Positions 14,945 to 24,423 are shown, numbered from the stretch's first letter. The stretch: DNA of 39,237 nt from a bacterium (GCA_026225095.1 JAMFSC010000240.1:1-39237), one strand, 5' to 3'. Notes: a model not told the origin generated them from the sequence alone. Numbers and translations are program-made.

Positions 14945-17900
14945 TCAAGAACCGGACCCGTGGATCGGTCGAGGAGTGAGATGTGCTGGTCCATAGATGG
15001 CGACGGTTGGACTGATCGCCCACTGGAGCGTGTTGTCCCACGATGTGACGGCCGTGATGGCTCCTCCCGATACAGTCAATCCGACAGCTACCCGCGCCGC
15101 TACATTGTCCTGCCCGTTGATAAGCGTGCCGACAAGTTCGGCGGTCACGGTGGTATATCCGGCACCGCCGGACAGTACCGTGATCGCGGTGACCACCTGG
15201 TAATTGACAGGGCTGAAGAATCCCCGGACAGTCACCTGCAATACGGCTGCCACCTCGGTTCCGCCGCTCCCAGGGCCAACCGTCGTGAAGGGGACGGTGC
15301 CGGCGGGATAGTTGCCGGGGGCAAGGCAGATGGCTGCGCTGGCAGGATTTGCCGAGGTATCCGGGACCGCGCCATCTCCCACCGCCGAGTGGAGCGTGAG
15401 GTCGGAAAGAGTCAGGTAGGCATAGACGATGTAGTCGGTATTGACAGCGAGATTGCCCGCCCAGGAAAGCGTTGCGGCGGGCATGATGGCAACAGAACCA
15501 TCCACCCGCGTGAGCGCCTGCGACGGGGCGGAGAGGGTCACCGACGCATTGCTTCCGGAGTAAGAGTTAGCTGTGAGCTGAACATTGACCGTCTGACCCG
15601 GAACAAGTCCGACCTGGTTGAGCCTCTGACCGGAGAGCAGGTAGGTGTAGCTGGCGGCGTTCACACTCTCGACCGAGGCGGAGCTGAGTGCCTTGATGAG
15701 ATAGCACCCGTACCGATTCAGAGGGTCGGTCCAGGCCAGCGCGGATCCTGCGTAGAGCAGCACCCCAGTTAGCCAATTCGTGTTGGCGATGTCCGAGTTG
15801 TACCGCAGCTCATAGTTCGCCGCGTTGGTTGCCGCACCCCACGAGAGCGCGGTCCCTGCCGGCGTCGACACCCCGCCAAAGGCCGGCACGTCGGCCGGAG
15901 CCGCGCCCGAACCTTGTACGGTGATGGTGACGATAGGAGCGGAGGCCCACGGCGCGGTCTCGCCGCTGCCGTCGACGCCAACCGCACGGATCTCCACGAT
16001 GGAGCCTGTCGCGGCGGGAAATGTGTACGTGGTTCCCCTCGCGACGACGGCGAGGATCTTCTCGGACGAGAGCGTCTCGCCGACTTGTGCGGTCGCAATC
16101 CAAAGCTCCGTCTCGACAGTGTTCGGCCCGTTCTGCCAGCCGAGCGCGATGAGGGAAGACTGTCCACCGTTCGCACCGTTGGCCATCGTGTACTGCTCGC
16201 TTGCCGTCAGGTTCGACACCGCCGCGTTCACGTCCGGAACGCCGAGGGTCTCGGTGATGATGGGAGTGTCGTCCGCATAGACGGCCGCGTCGTAGATGAT
16301 GCACTCGATGGTGACCTGGAGGTCTCCCTTTTTCTTGATGTCCGTCACGGTGAAGAGTTTGGCTGGAAACGCTCCGCCGGACTGTCCGTAGACCCATGGG
16401 CAGTCTGCGGTGGGCGTCTGGATAAACGGCGCAATCGGTGTCAGCACCTCACCCGCCAACGCGCTGACCGGCTGGGTGTCGATGACGTCCTCATCGTAGA
16501 GGGTGACGACGCCACCGACCGAGATCCCCGTCAGACTGTCGACGGTGATGGTGTTGCCTCCGTATCCTTCGACCCCGACCTCCGCGCCCGCCGCGGTGAC
16601 GAGGCGCATGATGTTTCCGGCCGGGATTCCACCCGCGAAGGTGAGGACGAAGCCAGTTACCCCGGTGATGGTCGCTGAGCCGCGCAACACGACGGGATGC
16701 AGGATGCTGACGGTCCAGCCCGCGCCGGCGGCGAAGTTTAGGTCTGACCGATCGATGTTGAGCGCGGTGGTGGTCGATCCGAACTGGATTCTTCCGCCCT
16801 GAGACCACTGCGTAATGTCGTCCTGTACGCCGATGACGGAGCCAACCTGGCACGCCACCGCCGCCACGCCGACATCGAAGCTCCGCGTGAGATAGAGGAG
16901 CGCCGTCGATTGCAGCTTGCGGTATGCCCAGTGCCACGCCTGCGCACGGCTGGTGCAGCCTAGGAGCTTCACGCGGATCGTCTTGGGCTCTACCCCTGCC
17001 TGGATGTCCGCCGGTCGCATGACGGAGCACGGTTCGTCCGTGCGGTAGTCTCGTGCGGCATCGGCGAAGGTGACCTCGATGCGGTTCGAGCGGTCGTCGA
17101 GCGCCATCCACGTATCCTTCATGCTGTCGCGGATGATGTTGCCGGAGGTGAATACCTGGGCCGGGACGGCAACGGCTGCGTCCTGCGTGACGCTATAGTT
17201 GCGGCCAACCTGCATGATGGCTGCGTTGGACATGGAGGCTACGAGCTGCAGCGACTTCCAGAGATTCGTCCCGCTGGCGTCGAAGATGCCGTTGAAAACG
17301 TGACGCTTGATATGCCCGCCGAAGCCATCGGAGACGAGCTGGTCATTGACCGCCGCCCACGCAGCCCACGCGGGCAGGTCGATGTTCGCCTGCGTGATTG
17401 CCAGCGATCCGCCACCACCGCCGTAGATCGGCGCAAGCATCATGTCGTAGGCGACGACAGCCGGATTATCAGCGGCATAAGCGGAGAGCAAGCTCGGCAG
17501 GGTCGCGGTGAGCCCGTAGGAGATGAGGGCTGTGACGTTCAGGCTGTTTCCGCTGAGCTGATTGGTCGCAAGCGCCCGCACGCCAACAAGGATCATGTTC
17601 GGGTATGCGAGATCCTGATACTGTACTTCGTTGACGCTGTGAATCCAGACCTGGTCTCCGGTGCGGTTGTTATTCGCTTCGCGGGGCTGGAGTGCATCCC
17701 CGGTGAAGGCGGAGCCGTACTTTGTCACGCGAACGTCGTACTTGTTCGGGGCAAGGTTGTAAATCTTGGTGGTGTGGTAGAGCGTGCCCTGATCCGCATC
17801 CGAGAAGATCTCGTATCCGGAGTACCAGTCGGTGACACTTTGCTGATTCAGGCTCGGGTCGCAGATCTGCCACTCGCCCTGGAGCGAGATCGGGCCGGTA

Positions 17901-19060
17901 TAGCTCGACCCATCCGCGTTGTAGAACGTGACCGTCTGGGTTCCGGACCACGCCTCCCCGACAGTGTGCGCCGTGGGACTTTCGTTTGTATCGGTCGCGT
18001 ACACGATGCCCGAAGAGAAGATCGTATCCGAGGGAACGACAACCCAATGCGGATAGTATTCGCGCCCGCTTCCGTCCGTGGTGACGATATCGGCGGTGGT
18101 ACGGGGCATGATGGCGGTCTGCCAGTTGCCAGATCCGGAGATGGCATACTCGACCTTGTACGCGATGGAGAGCGAGCGCAGACTGCCATCGGAGTTTGAG
18201 TAGAAGACTCCATCCGGGAACTGGATTACGACCTCAAGGCCCTGTGTGGCGTGGCCCGTCCCCTGAATGATGACCGGATCCCCCGCGTTGCATCGCACAG
18301 CCTGCGGATAGCCGTTGACGATGTTGTTGAAGTAGGGGATAGGCGTCTGGTCATTGGTCCCCAGGCGTGTCTGGTAGATGACGCTCTTGTAGTCTGCGAT
18401 GTCGTTATTGTTGATTCTGATATCGCTGATGGAGACGGCTGGACCCCAGCCGTAGCAGACGAGAACGTTGATGTAGTTGTCAGACCCCTCAGCCGTGACG
18501 TAGCTCGCGATAATGTTTCCGCCCGAGCGAAAGGTTCCATAGCCCTTTGGGATAGGCGTTCCGCCCGAGGCGACCGTCTTCGGCCCGGTCGGGTCGAACG
18601 ATGCGGAGTCCGCACCACCGCCGCCGCTCGGCGACAGGAAGGCGTTGACGAGCAGGTTGCCGCCAAGCGCGATGCCGGAGCTGATGAGGCTGACGGTGAG
18701 TCCGCTCAAGTTGCCGAGACCGGCGGATGCGAAGAGCGCACCGAAGGCTCCGGCGGACGCGAGTCCATAGGTCACCACGGACGCCACGACGAGGACCGCG
18801 ATCTCGGCGAAGGTTTTGGCGAAGTTGCCACCGGCGACACTGGCCATGCAGATCACGGTTGCGCCATCGGCGACCGGGAAGCCAGCCAGCATCTCTTCCG
18901 GGATGGCGAGGCCATCGATCACGCACGCATGGCGCAACGGCGAGATACCCGCCAGCACGAGGGCATCCGACAACATCATCCCCTCGTGCCACTCCAGCCG
19001 GTGAATGACGCGGCCAACGGTCGGGGTGAAAGGATTCTTTACTTCAATCAGATCAATCAC
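14945..19060 (-). CDS. Tail tip attachment protein J (central hub)
   Basis: 1371-residue tail-tip hub protein of the lambda gpJ type, which closes the tail tube and carries host-specific parts. Residues 1-75 form a ubiquitin-like lambda gpI-type domain (VGRVIHRLEWHEGMMLSDAL). Residues 80-145 are a Gly/Ala-rich hydrophobic segment as in lambda gpI/J junctions. The hub domains run from about 150 to 900 (LVCYGWGPAVSISDIRINNN). One or more fibronectin type III-like domains follow at about 960-1150, and the C-terminal 200 residues are beta-rich. The ATG overlaps the NlpC/P60 stop as ATGA. Fusion of the gpI-like and gpJ-like parts in one protein is inferred from the N-terminal pattern. Confidence 0.93.
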   Translation of the reverse strand: MIDLIEVKNPFTPTVGRVIHRLEWHEGMMLSDALVLAGISPLRHACVIDGLAIPEEMLAGFPVADGATVICMASVAGGNFAKTFAEIAVLVVASVVTYGLASAGAFGALFASAGLGNLSGLTVSLISSGIALGGNLLVNAFLSPSGGGGADSASFDPTGPKTVASGGTPIPKGYGTFRSGGNIIASYVTAEGSDNYINVLVCYGWGPAVSISDIRINNNDIADYKSVIYQTRLGTNDQTPIPYFNNIVNGYPQAVRCNAGDPVIIQGTGHATQGLEVVIQFPDGVFYSNSDGSLRSLSIAYKVEYAISGSGNWQTAIMPRTTADIVTTDGSGREYYPHWVVVPSDTIFSSGIVYATDTNESPTAHTVGEAWSGTQTVTFYNADGSSYTGPISLQGEWQICDPSLNQQSVTDWYSGYEIFSDADQGTLYHTTKIYNLAPNKYDVRVTKYGSAFTGDALQPREANNNRTGDQVWIHSVNEVQYQDLAYPNMILVGVRALATNQLSGNSLNVTALISYGLTATLPSLLSAYAADNPAVVAYDMMLAPIYGGGGGSLAITQANIDLPAWAAWAAVNDQLVSDGFGGHIKRHVFNGIFDASGTNLWKSLQLVASMSNAAIMQVGRNYSVTQDAAVAVPAQVFTSGNIIRDSMKDTWMALDDRSNRIEVTFADAARDYRTDEPCSVMRPADIQAGVEPKTIRVKLLGCTSRAQAWHWAYRKLQSTALLYLTRSFDVGVAAVACQVGSVIGVQDDITQWSQGGRIQFGSTTTALNIDRSDLNFAAGAGWTVSILHPVVLRGSATITGVTGFVLTFAGGIPAGNIMRLVTAAGAEVGVEGYGGNTITVDSLTGISVGGVVTLYDEDVIDTQPVSALAGEVLTPIAPFIQTPTADCPWVYGQSGGAFPAKLFTVTDIKKKGDLQVTIECIIYDAAVYADDTPIITETLGVPDVNAAVSNLTASEQYTMANGANGGQSSLIALGWQNGPNTVETELWIATAQVGETLSSEKILAVVARGTTYTFPAATGSIVEIRAVGVDGSGETAPWASAPIVTITVQGSGAAPADVPAFGGVSTPAGTALSWGAATNAANYELRYNSDIANTNWLTGVLLYAGSALAWTDPLNRYGCYLIKALSSASVESVNAASYTYLLSGQRLNQVGLVPGQTVNVQLTANSYSGSNASVTLSAPSQALTRVDGSVAIMPAATLSWAGNLAVNTDYIVYAYLTLSDLTLHSAVGDGAVPDTSANPASAAICLAPGNYPAGTVPFTTVGPGSGGTEVAAVLQVTVRGFFSPVNYQVVTAITVLSGGAGYTTVTAELVGTLINGQDNVAARVAVGLTVSGGAITAVTSWDNTLQWAISPTVAIYGPAHLTPRPIHGSGS

Positions 19061-19452
19061 GGTCGCCCCCTGAAGCGGTAGAAGCCGACCACGAGACGGG
19101 CGCGGGCTGGAGAGTCGTAGCGCTCGATACAGACGCCTGCATCGTCACGCGCATGGAGCATCTGGAATCCGTCCAGGATGAGGCCCACATGCCACACATA
19201 TTCCGGATCGGTAGCGCGGAGCAGAATGCCGTCCCCCGGCCTCACCTGGGAGCGCTCCAGCGGTTGCCACTCATCGGCGAGCGCGGTGCGAAGGAGCGCC
19301 GGGTCGCTCGGGAAGTCCGTAGGCGAATCGCCCATGCGGCGAAGCACCTCCTGAAGCAGGCCCCAGCAGTCGTACGCCGCAGGGCCGCGAGCACCGCGCA
19401 CGAAGGGTTTGCCGATAAGGTCGGCGTAGCAGTGCGGCTGGAGCGCCGTCAT
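19057..19452 (-). CDS. NlpC/P60 tail-tip peptidase (lambda K-like)
   Basis: 131-residue papain-like cysteine peptidase of the NlpC/P60 superfamily. It sits between lambda L-like and J-like genes, exactly where lambda gpK lies. Catalytic residues are visible: Cys29 in AYDCWGLL, His88 in VWHVGLIL and a polar third residue, His100, in MLHARD. In virions it is thought to cut peptidoglycan locally during DNA entry. The ATG at 19452 overlaps the previous stop as ATGA; the open frame extends further upstream but inside the L-like gene. It lacks the JAB metalloprotease half of lambda gpK. Confidence 0.92.
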   Translation of the reverse strand: MTALQPHCYADLIGKPFVRGARGPAAYDCWGLLQEVLRRMGDSPTDFPSDPALLRTALADEWQPLERSQVRPGDGILLRATDPEYVWHVGLILDGFQMLHARDDAGVCIERYDSPARARLVVGFYRFRGRP

Positions 19453-20096
19453 ACCTGCCCCGCCACCGATGCGCCGTTCGTCCCGATACCAGGGAAGCCA
19501 CCGAACCGAACCTGATTCGCATGAGCGAGGCAACCATTCGCGCCGTCATAGCTCAAGTCGCAGGTCGGTGTCGCCCCGGCATACGCGCACTGTGCGCCCT
19601 TGTACTGCCACATGCAGGTTCCCTGGTAGTACACGAAACGCGGGAAGAGGGAACGCAGAGGCGACGGCGCACCCAGCGTGAAGGTCACCCATGCGGCGCT
19701 CGTCTGCGTGCGCAGAATCGTGGTCTCGAGCGCAAGGTCAGATTCTCCGGACGGGTTGTCGGTATTGACGACGTAGATGGTGCAGGTAGCCCCCGCCGCG
19801 CCCTGATACTGCACGATGGCACCCTCGACGAGGTGATTGACATTCGAGACCTTGAGCGTGACCTGGGGCAGGCTCCCGGCGATGGTCTGCTGTGCGCCGG
19901 TAAGCTCGAATGCCATCGGCTGATAGCTCTGCGGACCTGCCCCGTCGCCCGCATCGAAGGTCACGGCGTCGGTGTTGCGGGCCACGCGCACATGCTGACC
20001 CTGCCAGTTGAAGTCCACCAGAAGCAGCCATGGCGTGGTCGATGTGAGCTTGTGCTTATCCCACGAGGCTGCGCGAGAGAGAGAGGCGAGGTTCAT
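19449..20096 (-). CDS. Minor tail protein L-like (Fe-S type)
   Basis: 215-residue tail-tip protein of the lambda gpL / phage BR0599 type. The N-terminal beta domain (about 1-140) forms part of the tail-tip ring. The C-terminal domain carries four spaced cysteines, Cys161, Cys170, Cys179 and Cys189 (CMWQYKGAQC, TCDLSYDGANGC), matching the set that binds an iron-sulfur cluster in lambda gpL. The start overlaps the M-like gene stop as TAATG, and the stop overlaps the NlpC/P60 start. Gene order M-L-K-J is preserved. Confidence 0.88.
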   Translation of the reverse strand: MNLASLSRAASWDKHKLTSTTPWLLLVDFNWQGQHVRVARNTDAVTFDAGDGAGPQSYQPMAFELTGAQQTIAGSLPQVTLKVSNVNHLVEGAIVQYQGAAGATCTIYVVNTDNPSGESDLALETTILRTQTSAAWVTFTLGAPSPLRSLFPRFVYYQGTCMWQYKGAQCAYAGATPTCDLSYDGANGCLAHANQVRFGGFPGIGTNGASVAGQV

Positions 20097-21055
20097 TAGA
20101 CTTCGGTGACCTCAAAGCTCGCGTCGTAGAGCTTGGAGCCTCCGCCGAACTGACGCTCCTTCGGCGCGTCCTTGATCTCCATGAGCTTCGTGAGCCGCAC
20201 AGCGGAGCCGGGCGAGGATGATCCGGGCATCCGTCCATAGGGATTGGCGGCCTTCGCGATGGCGATGCCGAAAGAGTCCATCGTCAGGGATACCGAGTAT
20301 GCCTCGCCGCTCCCTGCCCCCATAGAGGCCTCAAAATAGCAGCCACATGAGACCAGCGCCGACGAACCATGCGGAGGAACAATAAAACTGCCTGAATATT
20401 GCGCGTATGGAATTGTTGCGGTTGGAGCGAAGATCGGAAAGAAACCAGGCACACCTGTTCCGTCCGCGTACCCGAAGATGCACGTCAACCCAAGCCCCAC
20501 CGTAGCGCTGATCGCAGAGTCGAAATGGGCGGAAGCCCAGAGCGTGTACTGGACGGCATCTCCAACCTCAACGCTAAGCGGCGCGTTGCATGAAAAGTTT
20601 CCATAGCTCTCATTGCTAATCGCAGTGGGAAGCGACGCTCCGGACGCCGCCATTGTCAAAGCGTAAAAATTGTCATGTGCGGACGGGGTTCTCGCGAGGG
20701 TCCATAGAGATCCGGGAGGATTTGGGACGAACCCCCCACCCCACCCCGACACGATCTCCCCAGGCAGAGTCGCCGGAAACTCAAAGCTCCCATTCGGAGC
20801 AAGGTTGGGCATATAGAAAGCGCCGGCCTTCCCCTGCACCGTGCTGATCTCGAACTGGTCGAGCACCCGCACGTCTTCCGCAACGAGGTTCTTGTAGCTC
20901 ACTGCGAACGTCCGTCGAATGCGCGTGAAGCGCGGGCGCGTGGAGACGTACCCCGACTCTGCCGGATCGGAGACAGTCCCGTCCTCAGCCTTGCGCGTTG
21001 TCACGAAGTCAGGGGCGCGTGAGAGCGACGGAATGATGGGGTAGACAGGCGGCAC
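20096..21055 (-). CDS. Minor tail protein M-like with an inserted carbohydrate-binding-like domain
   Basis: 319 residues, about three times lambda gpM. Residues 1-85 (RFTRIRRTFAVSYKNLVAED, then FEISTVQGKAGAFYM) and the last 35 residues (RLTKLMEIKDAPKERQFGG and the final beta strand) together make one compact M-like tail-tip domain. They are separated by about 190 residues from NLAPNGSFEFPATLPGEIVSGW onward, which read like a CBM4/9-type beta-sandwich. The added domain would sit on the outside of the tail tip and may bind polysaccharide. The start is a GTG without a clear ribosome-binding site, next to an inverted repeat and opposite the divergent gene at 21130. Confidence 0.8.
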   Translation of the reverse strand: MPPVYPIIPSLSRAPDFVTTRKAEDGTVSDPAESGYVSTRPRFTRIRRTFAVSYKNLVAEDVRVLDQFEISTVQGKAGAFYMPNLAPNGSFEFPATLPGEIVSGWGGGFVPNPPGSLWTLARTPSAHDNFYALTMAASGASLPTAISNESYGNFSCNAPLSVEVGDAVQYTLWASAHFDSAISATVGLGLTCIFGYADGTGVPGFFPIFAPTATIPYAQYSGSFIVPPHGSSALVSCGCYFEASMGAGSGEAYSVSLTMDSFGIAIAKAANPYGRMPGSSSPGSAVRLTKLMEIKDAPKERQFGGGSKLYDASFEVTEV

Positions 21056-21074
21056 AAGTTGTTTATGCGGTCTG

Positions 21075-21110
21075 CCGCAAAAATCGCGCCAACCTTGGCA
21101 CCTTTTGCGG
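21075..21110. promoter_or_regulatory. Nested inverted repeat in a divergent gap of the tail operon
   Basis: CCGCAAAA (21075-21082) pairs with TTTTGCGG (21103-21110) across a 20-base spacer that itself contains the palindrome CCAACCTTGG. It occupies the 74-base gap between the M-like gene (leftward) and the gene at 21130 (rightward). With A or T runs on both strands it could act as a bidirectional terminator, or as an operator for two divergent promoters. Confidence 0.55.
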
Positions 21111-21129
21111 GGTTACGTCACGCTGTGGC

Positions 21130-21849
21130 ATGGGAACTTTCAAGGTGAACGTCGATATCTCCGCCCACGTCGCGGCCGTCCGTGATCTCCAGTCGAAGCA
21201 ACTTCCGTTTATCACGGCAAAAACGTTGACGAACTGCGCACAAGACGGGCAAGCAGAGGTGCGCCGCAACGAAGATCGGGCATTCAAGCTGCGGAATAAC
21301 TGGACCCAGCAAGGCGTCAGGATCAAGCCAGCTAACAAGAACGGCAATAGCGGCCGCATCGAGGCTGACGTCCACACCGATACCGCGAACCGGGCCACCG
21401 GAGCACCCGACTATCTGGGCAGACAGGAAGACGGTGGTGAGAAGGTTCCTTTCGGGGGACGGCACTACATCGCGGTCCCGACCAAGTACCTGCGCCAGAT
21501 GTGCCCAGGCGTGATCCCCCAGGAGCTACGTCCAAAGAACCTGCTCGGGGCCACGGGAGGCAGATACACCGCCAGAACGCGCAAGGGTCAGATTGCTTTG
21601 AGGAATCAGGTTCGCGCGCGGGGATTCGAGTTCTTTCTTCAGGACCTAAAGGATGGACACAAGGCCATTCTTGGACGCTACTTTACGGATCGGGACGCTT
21701 ATCCCTTTTACCTGCTCATCACCGAGGCGCACATCAAACGGTCTCAGCTCGAGATGGAGGCGACGGTCGCAAGCGTCGTCAATGCTCGATTCGAGCGGCA
21801 TTGGGATGAGAACTGGCGCCAGGCGTTCGCGAGCGGGCTGAAGCTCTAA
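21130..21849 (+). CDS. Uncharacterised phage protein on the strand opposite the tail operon
   Basis: 239 residues, no recognised family. The protein is soluble, rich in Arg/Lys/Asn and looks globular (for example VDISAHVAAVRDLQSKQLPF, and LRPKNLLGATGGRYTARTRKG near residues 137-157). It is encoded rightward between the tape-measure and M-like genes, where all neighbours run leftward, and its stop codon overlaps the tape-measure stop by three bases (CTAA). No good ribosome-binding site precedes the ATG. Its composition and length argue against chance, and the complementary strand offers no long protein-like frame here. It might be a morphogenesis or minor tail protein that has been inverted, or a moron. 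Confidence 0.75.
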   Translation: MGTFKVNVDISAHVAAVRDLQSKQLPFITAKTLTNCAQDGQAEVRRNEDRAFKLRNNWTQQGVRIKPANKNGNSGRIEADVHTDTANRATGAPDYLGRQEDGGEKVPFGGRHYIAVPTKYLRQMCPGVIPQELRPKNLLGATGGRYTARTRKGQIALRNQVRARGFEFFLQDLKDGHKAILGRYFTDRDAYPFYLLITEAHIKRSQLEMEATVASVVNARFERHWDENWRQAFASGLKL

Positions 21850-24323
21850 CCGCCGCCGATCCCGAGCGCCTGCGCGATGCCCCCGCCCTGCTCCAAATCT
21901 TTGAGGACCACGCTGATGACCTTCCCACCAAACTCTGCCTCGTGATCCTGCTGCTGCCCCGCCGATGCGACCTGCATCGGCGCTCCCTGGTTGATGAGCG
22001 TGACGTTGACGCCGGAGCTGGATCCGCCGCCCGTCACGGTAGCACCTGGTATCTTGCCCGCGAGGCCGGGGATGAGACCGCCAAGCATGCTGCCGATGCC
22101 TTGACCCGTTCCCGTTGGCTTCGCCCCGTTGAACGTCCCGTTGGAGATGACCGCGGCAAGTCCCTGCTGGATGCCCGGTTCGATGATGGACTTGTAGGCT
22201 TCAGACAACGCGATCTTTTCGATCTGCTTCCCGAAGTCGACCCAGGCCTTGCTCCCCTTGTCGAGATTCTCGAAGAGACCTTCAAAGGCGCTGTCGAACT
22301 GCTCCCGGATATGCGCCGCCACCTCGTCCACCGGGTTCTTCAGTTCGGCGATGCGCGTCTGCAGCTCGGATACCTTCGCCGCCGCCGCAAGATCCCCGTC
22401 AGCCTCGGCGAGGTGCTGGTACGCCTCAAGCACTGGCTGCAGAGCGTCCGCCTCTTCCTTGTCGAGTGCAACGAGTTGACGCTGGGCTTCCATGCGGGAG
22501 ATAAGGCCACGGCTCGCGCTGGAATCGATCGTCGAGCGCCGAGCGTTGAATCCGGCAGCCTGCGCCTGATTCGTCTGGTCCGCACCATGGGCCGCAATAG
22601 TGTCTTCCTGCGACCGCTGTAGCTCGTCAGCGGCGGCAAGGTCACCGGAGGACGCGCCGCCCGCCACGAGGCCGCGACGGCGCTCTGCATATCGATTACT
22701 GGACTGTTGAATGCGGTCGCCGGTCGATCCGCCGCGCATCGCCTCCAGTTCCGCGAAGATAGCATCCGACTCGGCAAGTCGCTTTTTAGCGTTCTCCGCT
22801 TCGGCGAGGCCGGTCTCTACCGTCGACTTGGCCCGCTTCGCTTCAAGCTCCGCCATCTTCTCGTCAATCTCGACGATCTTCTTTTTCTGTTCGGCAATCT
22901 TCGCTTCCGCCTGGAGCGCCTTCTCGCGGTCGCCGCCGTTCGCCTCCGGTCGTAGGCTACCAATCCGCCGGATAGCCTCGACCTTCTGATTGCCAAGGGC
23001 CGCCTGCTCTGAGGCCGTAGCAGCGTCTTCAATGCGGCGCTTCTCCGCGTAGTAGGCGGCATCGGAGACAAGGTAGAGCTTATGGTTGGCTTCGAGCTGC
23101 GCAAGTTCCACGTCGCCCTGCACCTTGGCGCGGTCCCCGGAGAGTTTGGCCTGCTCGGCCCCGAGATCCGCTTGCGCCTGGCGCAACCGATCCGCTGCCC
23201 CCTTGATCTTTTCGGCCCCAGCCTCATCGCCAGTGCCCGCAAAGCCGCCGCCACCTTTCTTCCCGTCCATGTCATGTGCTGCCCTGGACTCGCTCCACCC
23301 AACCTCGTGACCTGTAAGTGCGATCTGTTCCGCATTCTTTTGGAACTGGTACGCCCTGTCTGACAGCTCCTTGGATGCCGCCAGGTCCGTCGTGCCGCCC
23401 TTTGTGAGGAGTCCACCTTCTCCCAGGGCGAAGACAGCTTCAAGCGCAGCCGCCGCGTGATAGGCGATGCCGGCGACCTCATTCAGGCTATAGGCGAGGA
23501 AGTTCCCGAACGCCTCAAAGGTCTGCATGGAACCCTTGCCACCCGATAGCGTGTTGAACAGCGCATTGATGCCGGGGATAAGCCCTTCCGTGAAGGCGAG
23601 GCCCGCGCCCTGCGCCCGAAGCTGCATCATGCGGAGCTTTTCGTTCGTCTCCTGGAGTTGCCGCGCCGTCGTCCCATCGAGCGACAGGCCGGCGTCCTCG
23701 GCGGCTTTCTTGTAGCCGTCCCAGTTGCGACCGATCTTGACGAGCATATCGATCTGTTCGGCTCCAGCTTTGCCAAGCAACCCGGTTGCAAGGCGCACAC
23801 GCTCGATAGGGTTCTCCGTCGCGGAGATGGCTCCGGTAAGCCGCTTGAACGCGACCTCCGCACCGTCCGACTGCTTCACCAGTTCGGACGCGTTGAGCCC
23901 GATGGCGGTCAGGAAAGAGGCGGACTTTTTATCGCCATCGGCAGCCGCGCCGATCCCCTTGTCCAGCTTCGCCACCGCAGCCGTGAGGCCGTCAAAGTCA
24001 GAGCCGGTCATGGCAGCGGCAAAGTGCAGGGTCGACAGAGTGCCTACGGCAAGGCCGGTCTTGACGTGGGCTTTCTCGATTGCATCCCCGAAGTCCAGCG
24101 CCGCGGTCACCGCGTTCTTGAGTGTGCGGATGGCGAGTTCAGCGCCGACCGTTACGCCGAACACCGCAAGCGCCCGCTGCCCCATGGTGCCCAGGCGCGA
24201 GAGGGCCGACTCCGTCTCGCCCGCACGGTTCTGAACGCGCTTCAGATTGGCCTCAATCGCCTGGAATACCTTCTCGGTATCGTCCTGACCCGCGATGATA
24301 ACCGTTACGCCGCCGTTAGCCAC
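21846..24323 (-). CDS. Tail tape measure protein
   Basis: 825-residue tail-length ruler that fills the tail lumen. The N-terminus (TVIIAGQDDTEKVFQAIEAN), the Ala/Leu-rich hydrophobic segment near 45-75, a globular region at 85-210 and long charged coiled coils at about 380-560 (AEAKIAEQKKKIVEIDEKMA) are typical. With the usual ruler ratio of about 1.5 angstrom per residue the tail would be roughly 120 nm (inference). The start is GTG at 24323, overlapping the preceding 35-aa gene by eight bases. It lies after the tail chaperone genes, as expected for a siphovirus, and ends convergent with the plus-strand gene at 21130. Confidence 0.93.
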   Translation of the reverse strand: MANGGVTVIIAGQDDTEKVFQAIEANLKRVQNRAGETESALSRLGTMGQRALAVFGVTVGAELAIRTLKNAVTAALDFGDAIEKAHVKTGLAVGTLSTLHFAAAMTGSDFDGLTAAVAKLDKGIGAAADGDKKSASFLTAIGLNASELVKQSDGAEVAFKRLTGAISATENPIERVRLATGLLGKAGAEQIDMLVKIGRNWDGYKKAAEDAGLSLDGTTARQLQETNEKLRMMQLRAQGAGLAFTEGLIPGINALFNTLSGGKGSMQTFEAFGNFLAYSLNEVAGIAYHAAAALEAVFALGEGGLLTKGGTTDLAASKELSDRAYQFQKNAEQIALTGHEVGWSESRAAHDMDGKKGGGGFAGTGDEAGAEKIKGAADRLRQAQADLGAEQAKLSGDRAKVQGDVELAQLEANHKLYLVSDAAYYAEKRRIEDAATASEQAALGNQKVEAIRRIGSLRPEANGGDREKALQAEAKIAEQKKKIVEIDEKMAELEAKRAKSTVETGLAEAENAKKRLAESDAIFAELEAMRGGSTGDRIQQSSNRYAERRRGLVAGGASSGDLAAADELQRSQEDTIAAHGADQTNQAQAAGFNARRSTIDSSASRGLISRMEAQRQLVALDKEEADALQPVLEAYQHLAEADGDLAAAAKVSELQTRIAELKNPVDEVAAHIREQFDSAFEGLFENLDKGSKAWVDFGKQIEKIALSEAYKSIIEPGIQQGLAAVISNGTFNGAKPTGTGQGIGSMLGGLIPGLAGKIPGATVTGGGSSSGVNVTLINQGAPMQVASAGQQQDHEAEFGGKVISVVLKDLEQGGGIAQALGIGGG

Positions 24324-24423
24324 GAGACCACCTCCGCACGCACAGATACAGCACCCAGCCGCCCAGCACGATGCACGCGGCGTTCGCGCCGTCGATCAAT
24401 CCACCCATCAGAGCCTCACTCAT
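24316..24423 (-). CDS. 35-aa membrane peptide between tail chaperone and tape measure
   Basis: Very short gene. The product starts MSEALMGGLI, has one hydrophobic span (about residues 12-29, around AACIVLGGWVLYLCV) and ends in the basic RRWSRG. The ATG overlaps the chaperone stop as ATGA, and its own end overlaps the tape-measure GTG by eight bases, so it is tightly coupled on both sides. The overlap geometry is the main evidence that it is translated. Role unknown; it may regulate tape-measure translation or be a true small protein. Confidence 0.6.
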   Translation of the reverse strand: MSEALMGGLIDGANAACIVLGGWVLYLCVRRWSRG

